DNA of 21,268 nt. It comes from CAYFMP01 sp964344215. GTDB taxonomy: Bacteria; Pseudomonadota; Alphaproteobacteria; Rhodospirillales; Casp-alpha2. Below are positions 7,611 to 14,853 of this stretch, one piece after another (within the stretch, counting starts at the first letter, position 1; every line of letters begins with the position of its first letter). The notes beneath the pieces are model-generated. The model had not been told where the DNA came from and did no database searches. It was given only the letters and a program-made list of their open reading frames with translations. Both the position numbers and the translations under genes were made by a program. The stretch spans positions 1 through 21,268 of the forward strand of contig CAYFMP010000066.1 of NCBI GenBank assembly GCA_964344215.1, given 5' to 3'.

Positions 7611-8807
7611 TTAGGCGTCTCCGAGTAGGGCCACCGTCTCGACGAACCGTTCGATTTCGGCTTCCGTATTGTAATAGTGCACCGAGGCGCGGACGACGGC
7701 GTCGAGGCCGCGGCCTTCCATGTCGAGGCGGGTCGAAAAGACCGTCGAATCGGTGACGTTGATGTTGTCCTCGGCAAACGCCGCGCACACCTCGGCAGTG
7801 GCGAGACCGTCAACGGTGAAGGTGACGATGCCGCTCTTGTCACGGCCGAGATCGCGAACCCGGACACCGGGCATGGAGGCGAGCCCGTGGCGCAGGGTTT
7901 CGGCCAGACCCTGGACGCGCTCTTCGATCGCCTCGAGCCCGAGATCGAGCGCGTAGCGGACGGCGGCATCGAGGCCGACCAGGCCGGCCACGTTGTTCTC
8001 CCAGTTCTCGAAGCGCTTGGCGTCGTCGCGCAGTGTATAAGCGTCCTTGGCCGTCCATTTCGCCGCATGGAGGTCGAGGAACGGCGGCTCGAAGCGCTCC
8101 ATGATGTCGCGGCGAACGTAGAGAAACCCGGTGCCGCGCGGACCGCGCAAGTACTTGCGCCCGGTGGCCGACAGCATGTCGCAGCCAATCGCCTCGACAT
8201 CGATCGGCATCTGGCCGACCGACTGGCAGGCGTCGAGCAGGTAGGGGATGCCGGCCCGTTTGGCGATTTTTCCGATCTCGGCGGCTGGGTTGACGAGGCC
8301 GCCGTTGGTCGGCGCGTGGGTGATCGCGATCAGCTTGACGCGATCGTCGATCATCCCTTCCAGCGCCGCGACGGAGAGCTGGCCGGTCTCGTCGCTCGGC
8401 ACGACGTCGACGACGCACCCCGTTCGCTTCGCGGTCTGCAGGTAGGCGATGTAGTTGCTCGAATACTCGGCCTCGGCGGTCAGGATGCGATCGCCGGGTT
8501 CGAACGTCGCCGCCAGCCCGTAGAACGCCATGCACCAGGCGAAGGTGGCGTTCTCGACCATGGCGACCTCGTCCGAGGTGCAGTTGAGAAGCCCGGCGAC
8601 GGAATCGTAGACCGCCTCGACCTGGTTGGTCGACGGCCCGACCGCGGCCGCCGCCTCGTAGCCGCCGATCCGCGCCTCCAGATCGATGTGCCCCTTCACC
8701 GCATCGATCACCGGCGTTGGCATCAGGGCGGCGCCGGCGTTGTTGAAGTGCAGCACGTATTCGCAACCGGGTGTCTCGGCCCGCGCCTTGTCGACGTCGA
8801 TGGCCAT
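7611..8807 (-). CDS. Class V aminotransferase-fold PLP enzyme
   Basis: A 398-residue fold-type I PLP enzyme of the class V group, which includes cysteine desulfurases, isopenicillin-N-epimerase-like enzymes and EgtE-type C-S lyases. Visible features are the N-terminal FNNAGAALMP, THAPTNGG with a PLP-facing His near 164, LDACQS with the pyridine-binding Asp near 192, and SATGRKYLRGPRG with the Schiff-base Lys near 218. The C-terminal VRASVHYYNTEAEIERFV is typical. I see no mobile catalytic-Cys loop of the SufS type that I can be sure of, so I do not call a desulfurase. The substrate cannot be told from the sequence. GGAGGA precedes the ATG, and this binding site lies in the last codons of the cytochrome gene, so the two are probably translationally coupled. 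Confidence 0.88.
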   Translation of the reverse strand: MAIDVDKARAETPGCEYVLHFNNAGAALMPTPVIDAVKGHIDLEARIGGYEAAAAVGPSTNQVEAVYDSVAGLLNCTSDEVAMVENATFAWCMAFYGLAATFEPGDRILTAEAEYSSNYIAYLQTAKRTGCVVDVVPSDETGQLSVAALEGMIDDRVKLIAITHAPTNGGLVNPAAEIGKIAKRAGIPYLLDACQSVGQMPIDVEAIGCDMLSATGRKYLRGPRGTGFLYVRRDIMERFEPPFLDLHAAKWTAKDAYTLRDDAKRFENWENNVAGLVGLDAAVRYALDLGLEAIEERVQGLAETLRHGLASMPGVRVRDLGRDKSGIVTFTVDGLATAEVCAAFAEDNINVTDSTVFSTRLDMEGRGLDAVVRASVHYYNTEAEIERFVETVALLGDA

Positions 8808-8810
8808 GCT

Positions 8811-9470
8811 TCAGTCCTCCTTGCGTTTCCCGGCCTGCTGGCACGGCAGCGATGCAAAATAGCGGGCGATCGGCTCGATGTCCCGTTTCATCACGATGCC
8901 GGCCTGGCGGGTCATGATGCGGTGGTGGCGTTCGCCCGTGGAGCGCCGGTCGATGATGTTGTGGGCGGAGTTGAAATACGCCGTCAACTGCTTGCGGAGA
9001 TAGATCGGGTTCTGGCCGTTGAGGTCCGGCACCCAGTTGCCGTCGCCAATCGCCTCGTCGGCGTGACAGACGGCGCAACGGTTGACGATCAACGGAACCT
9101 GTCTCGGTGGCTCGGTGCCGCTGGAGCGGCACGGCTGGCTCGAAAAGTAGGTGGCGATATCGTCGACGTCGGCGTCACTCAGCGCCGCCACCTGCGCTTC
9201 CATCACCTTGTGATGGCGCTCGCCGACCGCCATTGGCGATACCTTGTTCGCCGCCGATGTCCTGAGTGAGCGGATTTGCCCGCCCAGGTAGAGGCGGTTC
9301 TGTCCGGCCAGGATGGGAATCGACGAGTACTTGTCGGCGCCCTTGGCGTTGTGACAATAAACGCAATCACGCGCCTTGACCTCGCCGGCGATCGGGTTGC
9401 CCTCGGCGGCCAGCGCCGCACCGGCCGACACCGTCCCGGCAACGGCGATGCCGATCGCCTGGTATTTCAC
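8811..9470 (-). CDS. Periplasmic diheme cytochrome c (c4-like)
   Basis: About 219 residues. The signal peptide (KYQAIGIAVAGTVSAGAALA, cut near residue 21) sends it to the periplasm, where the Ccm machinery would attach two hemes. The two CXXCH sites are CVYCH at about 36-40 and CAVCH at about 132-136. The halves are internal repeats: each has a GQN..YL..Q stretch, then GERHH..M, and ends with I(A)xYFxSxPC. VSPMA near 77-81 resembles the axial-Met region of cytochrome c4. The product is probably a small electron carrier between a quinol or cytochrome complex and an oxidase or reductase. GTG at 9470 is chosen because it places the signal peptide correctly; an in-frame ATG at 9524 would add 18 charged residues and has no ribosome binding site. 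Its stop is 3 bases from the start of the PLP enzyme. Confidence 0.88.
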   Translation of the reverse strand: MKYQAIGIAVAGTVSAGAALAAEGNPIAGEVKARDCVYCHNAKGADKYSSIPILAGQNRLYLGGQIRSLRTSAANKVSPMAVGERHHKVMEAQVAALSDADVDDIATYFSSQPCRSSGTEPPRQVPLIVNRCAVCHADEAIGDGNWVPDLNGQNPIYLRKQLTAYFNSAHNIIDRRSTGERHHRIMTRQAGIVMKRDIEPIARYFASLPCQQAGKRKED

Positions 9471-9530
9471 CGTCGCCGATCGGCGCTCGGACGCCGGTCG
9501 TATTTCCCCGAAACCGTCTCGCATCCGAAG

Positions 9531-9559
9531 ATCATGGCCAAGCGCCAGCGCCTGTTCAA
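9531..9559 (-). promoter_or_regulatory. Weak candidate promoter for the cytochrome c gene
   Basis: On the minus strand TTGAAC (9559-9554) and CATGAT (9536-9531) are 17 bases apart. The -10 box matches consensus at only four positions. It lies in the 141-base divergent region shared with tsaE and would give a leader of about 50 bases before the GTG at 9470. Confidence 0.3.
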
Positions 9560-9576
9560 GCTCGGCGCCTCTCCCC

Positions 9577-9605
9577 TTGCCGGTTGATGCGGCGGCGGAT
9601 ACAAA
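9577..9605 (+). promoter_or_regulatory. Candidate promoter for the tsaE operon, implying a leaderless mRNA
   Basis: TTGCCG at 9577-9582 and TACAAA at 9600-9605 are 17 bases apart. The usual 6-7 bases from the -10 box to the start site place transcription initiation at or next to the ATG of tsaE (9612). No Shine-Dalgarno lies before that ATG, which fits a leaderless transcript. Confidence 0.45.
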
Positions 9606-9611
9606 TCCTCT

Positions 9612-10121
9612 ATGCTCGATCCCGCCCAGCCCGTCATCGAGGTCGACCTGCCCAACGAGGCGGCGACCGCCGGTCTGGCCGCCAGGCTGGCCGGGGTCAG
9701 CGGCCCGGGCGACGTGATCGCGCTGCGCGGCGGCCTCGGCTCCGGCAAGACCGCGTTCGCCCGCGCCTTCATCCGAAGCCTCGGCGACGCCGACGAAGAG
9801 GTGCCGAGCCCGACCTTCACCTTGGTTCAGGTTTACGACAGCCCACAAGCGCCGATCTATCATTTCGACTTCTACCGCATCGAACGCGCCGACGAGGTCC
9901 TTGAACTCGGCTTCGAGGAGGCGCTGGCCGACGGCATCACCCTGATCGAATGGCCGGAGCGGGCCGGGCCGCTGTTGCCGGACGCCCGCCTCGACCTGAC
10001 GTTTGCCCAGGGCGGCGAGCCCGACGCCCGCGTCGCCACACTCGAGGGGCGCGGTTACTGGCGGGCGCGGCTGACCAACGGCATGGACGGCTACTTCGGG
10101 GCGGGGGCGGTTCATGGTTGA
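9612..10121 (+). CDS. tsaE: tRNA t6A biosynthesis ATPase TsaE
   Basis: A 169-residue cytoplasmic P-loop ATPase. With TsaB and TsaD it drives the cycle that transfers threonylcarbamoyl to A37 of ANN-decoding tRNAs. The Walker A motif GGLGSGKT lies at 40-47, followed by the typical VPSPTFTLVQVYD, the IYHFDFYRI stretch and the IEWPERAG stretch, in the family order. The length is close to the usual 150-160 residues plus a short tail. The ATG at 9612 has no Shine-Dalgarno and sits at the predicted transcription start. The 3' end overlaps the kinase gene by 8 bases. In many alphaproteobacteria tsaE follows divL directly; here three minus-strand genes lie between them. Confidence 0.95.
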   Translation: MLDPAQPVIEVDLPNEAATAGLAARLAGVSGPGDVIALRGGLGSGKTAFARAFIRSLGDADEEVPSPTFTLVQVYDSPQAPIYHFDFYRIERADEVLELGFEEALADGITLIEWPERAGPLLPDARLDLTFAQGGEPDARVATLEGRGYWRARLTNGMDGYFGAGAVHG

Positions 10122-11127
10122 GCGCGGCGCCGCTCTCGAGCTTTTCCTGCAAGCCCATGGTTGGGAGTCGGCGGAGCGCACGGTGCTGGCCGGCGACGCC
10201 TCGTTCCGCCGCTACCACCGGCTCAGCCGCGGCGGAGACCGCGTGGTGCTGATGGACGCGCCGCCGGCCCACGAAGACGTCCGCCCCTTCAAGGGCCTCG
10301 GCCTGAGCGCGCCGCAGATCCTGGCCGAGAACGACGAGAGCGGCTTCCTGCTGCTCGAGGACCTTGGCGACGACACCTTCACCCGCATTCTGGCCGAGGA
10401 GCCGGAGAGCGAAACCGGGCTTTACGAGTTGGCCGTCGACGTATTGTGCGAGCTGCATCGGCGGCCGCCCGAAGCGGCGGTGCCGGCCGGCCTGGAGCCC
10501 TACGACGAAGAGCGGCTCTTGGAAGAGGCCTGCCTGCTGCCCGACTGGACGTTGCCGGCGGTCGCCGGCGCCGCCACTTCGGACGCCGTCCGCCAGGCTT
10601 ACGTGGCGGCGTGGGCCGACGGGCTCGCAGTCGTCCGCGCCCAGCCATCGACCCTGGTGCTGCGCGATTATCACGTCGACAACCTGATCCGGCTTTCGGG
10701 ACGCGACGGCGTCGCCGCCTGCGGCCTTCTCGATTTCCAGGACGCCGTCGCCGGGCCGGCCGCCTACGATCTGATGTCGCTCTTGGAAGACGCCCGCCGC
10801 GACATCGACAACGGCCTCAAGGCCGCCATGTTTGAGCGCTACTTCGCCGCCTTTCCGGCGCTCCGAACGCCCGGGCCCGCGCGCCAGGCATTCGAGTCCG
10901 CATTCAGGGTGCTGGCCGCCAACCGTCACGCCAAGGTCATCGGCATCTTCACCCGGCTCTGCGTGCGCGACGGCAAACCGGAGTACTTGGCCCACATCCC
11001 CAGGGTCTGGCGGCTGTTGGAGGAATCCCTTGAGGAGCCCGCCCTGGCGCCGCTCAAGGGCTGGCTCGATTCGCATTTCCCGCCCCCTACGAGAGGCATT
11101 CCACCGTGCCGGGAGGCCGCCTCGTGA
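10114..11127 (+). CDS. amgK: Sugar kinase of the AmgK type (MurNAc/GlcNAc anomeric kinase)
   Basis: A 337-residue protein of the aminoglycoside-phosphotransferase (APH) kinase fold. The catalytic loop is RDYHVDNLI, with His near 187 and the catalytic Asp in HVDN; the metal-binding Asp is in LLDFQDA near 207. The glycine-poor N-terminal lobe begins GDASFRRYHRL, which is typical of the family. In Pseudomonas, AmgK phosphorylates N-acetylmuramate at C1 and MurU then makes UDP-MurNAc, a cell-wall recycling route that bypasses fosfomycin-sensitive synthesis. The assignment here rests on the fold and on the directly following murU-like gene. The ATG overlaps tsaE by 8 bases and its stop overlaps murU, so the three are surely co-transcribed. 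A different sugar substrate is possible. Confidence 0.85.
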   Translation: MVERGAALELFLQAHGWESAERTVLAGDASFRRYHRLSRGGDRVVLMDAPPAHEDVRPFKGLGLSAPQILAENDESGFLLLEDLGDDTFTRILAEEPESETGLYELAVDVLCELHRRPPEAAVPAGLEPYDEERLLEEACLLPDWTLPAVAGAATSDAVRQAYVAAWADGLAVVRAQPSTLVLRDYHVDNLIRLSGRDGVAACGLLDFQDAVAGPAAYDLMSLLEDARRDIDNGLKAAMFERYFAAFPALRTPGPARQAFESAFRVLAANRHAKVIGIFTRLCVRDGKPEYLAHIPRVWRLLEESLEEPALAPLKGWLDSHFPPPTRGIPPCREAAS

Positions 11128-11870
11128 GCGACGCTGACGGCACCACCCCGAACAGCGCCATGGTGCTGGCGGCCGGCCTCGGCACCCGCATGAGGCCACT
11201 CACCGACGATCTGCCGAAACCGCTGATCGAGATCGGCGGCCGCACCCTGATCGACCGCGTCCTCGACCGCCTCGAAGAGGCCGGCGTCGGCGCCGCCGTC
11301 GTCAATACCCATCATCTAGGCAACATGCTCGAGAAGCATCTTTCCGGACGCGCCCGACCGCGGATCAGGTTCTCACCGGAAACCGAGCTGCTGGAAACCG
11401 GCGGCGGCGTCAGGAACGCACTCGCCGATCTCGGACCCGGTCCCTTCTACGTCGTCAACGGCGATGTGTTGTGGCTGAACGGGCCGACCGATGCGCTCGG
11501 CCGCATGGTCGAGGTCTGGGACGACCGGGCGATGGACGGTCTGCTGTTGCTGCATTCGACTGTGGACGCGTATGGATACAACGGCGTCGGCGATTTCTGC
11601 GCCGACGCCACCGGGTTGCTGAGCCGGCGTCCGGAAGTCGAGGTTTCGCCGTGGCTGTTCACCGGCGTCCAGATCCTGCATCCCCGCCTGTTCGAGGGGG
11701 CGCCGGAAGGGCCGTTCTCGTTGAACGTCCTCTATGACAGGGCGATCGAGGCGGAGCGGCTCTACGGCATCGTCCACGACGGCGAGTGGTTCCACGTCGG
11801 CACCCCCGACGGATTGGCGGAGGCGGAAACCTACCTCAACCAACGCTACGCCAGCATCAAGCACCGCTGA
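11124..11870 (+). CDS. murU: Nucleotidyltransferase of the MurU type (MurNAc-1-P uridylyltransferase)
   Basis: A 248-residue cytoplasmic nucleotidyltransferase of the GT-A-like NTP-transferase family. The signature LAAGLGTRMRPLT lies at 15-27 and is followed by LPKPLIEIGG, ELLETGGGVRNAL and the metal-binding NGDVLW. MurU of Pseudomonas has about this length and no C-terminal acyltransferase repeat, unlike GlmU. Coupled with the kinase before it, the gene would convert MurNAc-1-phosphate to UDP-MurNAc. I chose GTG at 11124 because GGGAGG lies seven bases upstream and the codon overlaps the kinase stop (GTGA); an earlier in-frame GTG at 11106 has no such site. The next gene, addB, begins 22 bases later. 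Confidence 0.87.
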   Translation: MSDADGTTPNSAMVLAAGLGTRMRPLTDDLPKPLIEIGGRTLIDRVLDRLEEAGVGAAVVNTHHLGNMLEKHLSGRARPRIRFSPETELLETGGGVRNALADLGPGPFYVVNGDVLWLNGPTDALGRMVEVWDDRAMDGLLLLHSTVDAYGYNGVGDFCADATGLLSRRPEVEVSPWLFTGVQILHPRLFEGAPEGPFSLNVLYDRAIEAERLYGIVHDGEWFHVGTPDGLAEAETYLNQRYASIKHR

Positions 11871-11892
11871 GCGGTTCGAGAAGGGGGGGGAG

Positions 11893-14853
11893 ATGACGCG
11901 AGAACGAATGGTCTACACGATCCCCCCCGAGTGGCCGTTCGTCGACGCCTTGGCCGCCGGCATCATGGCGCGCGTCGGCGACCGACCGGCCGAGCTGGCC
12001 GCCGTCACCGTTCTGTTGCCGACCCGCCGGGCCTGTCGCAGTCTGCGCGAGGCGTTCCTTCGCGTCAGCGGCGGCCGGCCGGTGTTGCTGCCGAAGATGA
12101 CGCCGTTGGGCGACATCGACGCCGACGAGTTGGCGTTGAGCGGAGAGTCCTTGAGCGAACCGATGGCCGGACAAGCCGGGCTCGAGGTTGCCCCCGCCGT
12201 CTCCGGCCTGCGCCGGCAGTTGCTGCTGGCCCGGCTGGTCATGGCGCGCGGCGAATCCGGCGGCGAGACGACGCCCGACCAGGCCACGGCGCTCGCCGCC
12301 GAACTGGCCCGGCTGCTCGACCAGGTTCACACCGAACGGCTGTCGTTCGCCGGTCTCGACGGCCTGGTGCCGGAGGCCTACGCCGAGCACTGGCAACAGA
12401 CCATCCTGTTTCTCCGCATTCTCACCGAGCAATGGCCCCTGGTGCTGGCAGACGAAGGAGCGCTCGATCCGGCCGAGCGGCGCAACCGGGTGCTCGAGGC
12501 CCAGGCCCGGGTCTGGGACGGCGCACCGCCTTCGGCGCCGGTGATCGCCGCCGGCTCGACCGGCAGCATCCCGGCCACGGCGGATCTGTTGAAGACCGTC
12601 GCCGCCATGCCCGAGGGCGCCGTCGTCCTGCCCGGCCTCGATTGCGAGGCCTCCGACGACGCCTGGCGGAACCTCGGACCCCATCACCCGCAGTACGGCA
12701 TGGCCCGGCTGATCGAACGGCTCGGCGTCGAGCGCAACGAGGTCGAGATTTGGCCGGCGGCCGGCTTCGAGGCCGATCCGGCCGGGCGCTCGCGGCTGAT
12801 CAACCATACCTTGGTGCCGTCCGCCGCCGGCGCCGAGCCGGTGCCGGCGGTTGCCGATACCGCGCTCGACGGCATCAGCCGCGTCGACTGCCCGACACCG
12901 CAGGACGAAGCCGCCGTTATCGCCCTTGTCATGCGCCAGGTCCTCGAAGAGCCCGGCCGCACCGCCGCCCTGGTGACCCCGGACCGGCTGCTGGCGCGCC
13001 GTGTCGCCACCGAGCTCGGGCGCTGGCAGATCGACATCGACGATTCGGCCGGCCGGCCGCTGGCCCAGACTGCGCCCGGTGTTTTTCTGCGGCTGACGGC
13101 CCGGATGGCGGTGGACGATCTGGCGCCGGTCGCCCTGCTGGCGGCGCTCAAGCATCCGCTGGCGGCGGCCGGCATGGCGCGGAGTCGATTCGTCGGCCTG
13201 GTCCGCGCCCTCGAAACAGGCGTTCTCAGGGGACCGCGGCCCGGCGCCGGCATCGACGGCCTGCGCGCCGCCCTCGGCAAAGACGCCGCCGACGTCGAGC
13301 CGGTGCTGACCGCCGTCGAGGCGGCGATGGCCGAGATCGGGCCGCTGCTCGAAGCCGACAGCGTATCCGGCGCCGACGTCGTCGCCGCCCATCTGGTCAT
13401 GGCCGAGGCGTTGGCGGCGAGCGATGAGGACGGCGGAGCCCGGCGCCTGTGGGCGGGCGACGCCGGCGAGGCGCTGTACGGGTTCGTCGCCGAGTTGATG
13501 GAGGCCGCTTCGGCGCTCGGCGACATCGATCCGGCTTCCTATCCGGCCCTGCTCGACTCCCTGATGGCCGGCCGCCCGGTGCGGCCCAAGTTCGGGCGCC
13601 ACCCGCGGCTCCACATCTGGGGACTGCTCGAGGCTCGCCTGCAACGGGTCGACGTGATGATCCTGGGCGGCCTCAACGAGGCGACCTGGCCGCCGGAGAC
13701 CGAGGCCAGTCCGTGGATGAGCCGGCCGATGATGAAGGCGTTCGGGCTGCCTTTGCCGGAGCGCCGCATCGGCCTGGCGGCGCACGATTTCACGCAGACG
13801 CTGGCGGCCCCCGAGGTCGTCATGACCCGGGCCGAGCGCGTCGACGGCACGCCGACGGTGCCGTCGAGGTGGTTGCAGCGCCTCGACAATATGCTCGAAC
13901 GCATAGGCCGCAAGGACGCGCTCCGGCCGACGCGGCCGTGGCTCGACTGGATCCGGCAACTCGACCGGCCGGCCGCTTCCAGGCGCATCGAGGCGCCGGC
14001 GCCGAGGCCGCCGCTCGCCGCCCGGCCGACGCGGCTGTCGGTCACCCAGGTCGAAACCTGGATCCGCGATCCCTACGCCGTCTACGCCCGCCACGTGCTG
14101 GGCTTGCAGCCGCTGGAGCCGCTCGACGCCGACCCCGGCGCCGCCGAACGCGGCTCCATCGTGCATGCGGCGCTCGACCGTTTCCTGAGGGCGCACGCCG
14201 GCACCCTGCCCGACGACGCCGAGCGCCGGCTCGTCGAGACCGGACGCCGGGTGTTCGACGAGCACCTGGCCCGGCCCGGCGTCCGCGCTTTCTGGTGGCC
14301 GCGATTCGAGCGTATTGCCGGCTGGTTCCTCGACTACGAGCGGGCCCGCCGCGAGGCCGGGTTTAGGACCGTTCTGGCCGAGGTCCGCGGCGAGATGGAG
14401 ATACCCGGCCCGGCCGGACCGTTCGTGCTCTCGGCCAAGGCCGACCGCATCGACCGCCGCGACGACGTCGGCCTGGTGGTGATCGACTACAAGACCGGGG
14501 CACCGCCCAGCGACAAGCAGGTGAAGATCGGTTTCGCGCCGCAATTGACCCTGGAGGCGGCCATCGCCGAGGCCGGCGGATTCCCCGGCCTCGCCGCCGA
14601 ACGGGTGGCCGGGCTGTTGTATATCCAGCTCTCCGGCGGCCGCCGGCCGGGCCGCGAGAAACCGGTCAAGGTCGATGATATCGGCGAAGTCGTCGGCGAC
14701 GCGGTGGCCGGCCTGAGCCGCCTGGTCGGGCAGTACGCGGACTCGGAGATGCCGTACCGCTCCCAGCACCGGCCTCAGTTCCTCAACCGCTACGGCGAGT
14801 ACGACCACCTGGCCCGGGTCCGCGAGTGGCGGACGGGAGGCGGCGATGAATGA
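11893..14853 (+). CDS. addB: AddB subunit of the AddAB helicase-nuclease
   Basis: A 986-residue partner of AddA. AddAB is the alphaproteobacterial equivalent of RecBCD: it resects double-strand breaks and readies 3' ends for RecA. The N-terminal part is helicase-like (AAVTVLLPTRRACRSLREAFL) but I see no intact Walker A. The C-terminal nuclease of the PD-(D/E)XK type is visible as RGSIVHAALDRFL (about 753-765), AKADRIDRR and VIDYKTG with the catalytic Asp and Lys (865 and 867). The cysteines that hold the iron-sulfur cluster in Bacillus AddB are not seen: the matching position reads IRDPYAVYARHV. The ATG at 11893 follows a G-rich Shine-Dalgarno (GGGGGGAG). The 3' end overlaps addA by 8 bases, so the two subunits are coupled. 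Confidence 0.93.
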   Translation: MTRERMVYTIPPEWPFVDALAAGIMARVGDRPAELAAVTVLLPTRRACRSLREAFLRVSGGRPVLLPKMTPLGDIDADELALSGESLSEPMAGQAGLEVAPAVSGLRRQLLLARLVMARGESGGETTPDQATALAAELARLLDQVHTERLSFAGLDGLVPEAYAEHWQQTILFLRILTEQWPLVLADEGALDPAERRNRVLEAQARVWDGAPPSAPVIAAGSTGSIPATADLLKTVAAMPEGAVVLPGLDCEASDDAWRNLGPHHPQYGMARLIERLGVERNEVEIWPAAGFEADPAGRSRLINHTLVPSAAGAEPVPAVADTALDGISRVDCPTPQDEAAVIALVMRQVLEEPGRTAALVTPDRLLARRVATELGRWQIDIDDSAGRPLAQTAPGVFLRLTARMAVDDLAPVALLAALKHPLAAAGMARSRFVGLVRALETGVLRGPRPGAGIDGLRAALGKDAADVEPVLTAVEAAMAEIGPLLEADSVSGADVVAAHLVMAEALAASDEDGGARRLWAGDAGEALYGFVAELMEAASALGDIDPASYPALLDSLMAGRPVRPKFGRHPRLHIWGLLEARLQRVDVMILGGLNEATWPPETEASPWMSRPMMKAFGLPLPERRIGLAAHDFTQTLAAPEVVMTRAERVDGTPTVPSRWLQRLDNMLERIGRKDALRPTRPWLDWIRQLDRPAASRRIEAPAPRPPLAARPTRLSVTQVETWIRDPYAVYARHVLGLQPLEPLDADPGAAERGSIVHAALDRFLRAHAGTLPDDAERRLVETGRRVFDEHLARPGVRAFWWPRFERIAGWFLDYERARREAGFRTVLAEVRGEMEIPGPAGPFVLSAKADRIDRRDDVGLVVIDYKTGAPPSDKQVKIGFAPQLTLEAAIAEAGGFPGLAAERVAGLLYIQLSGGRRPGREKPVKVDDIGEVVGDAVAGLSRLVGQYADSEMPYRSQHRPQFLNRYGEYDHLARVREWRTGGGDE

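Noticed and set aside
9471..10181. N-terminal extension of the cytochrome c gene to give a 456-residue protein
   Set aside because: The extension is antisense to tsaE and the start of amgK, and it would bury a clear signal peptide in the middle of the protein.
11734..11892. Longer AddB starting inside murU
   Set aside because: The extra 53 residues are an out-of-frame reading of murU; the strong G-rich ribosome binding site lies just before 11893.
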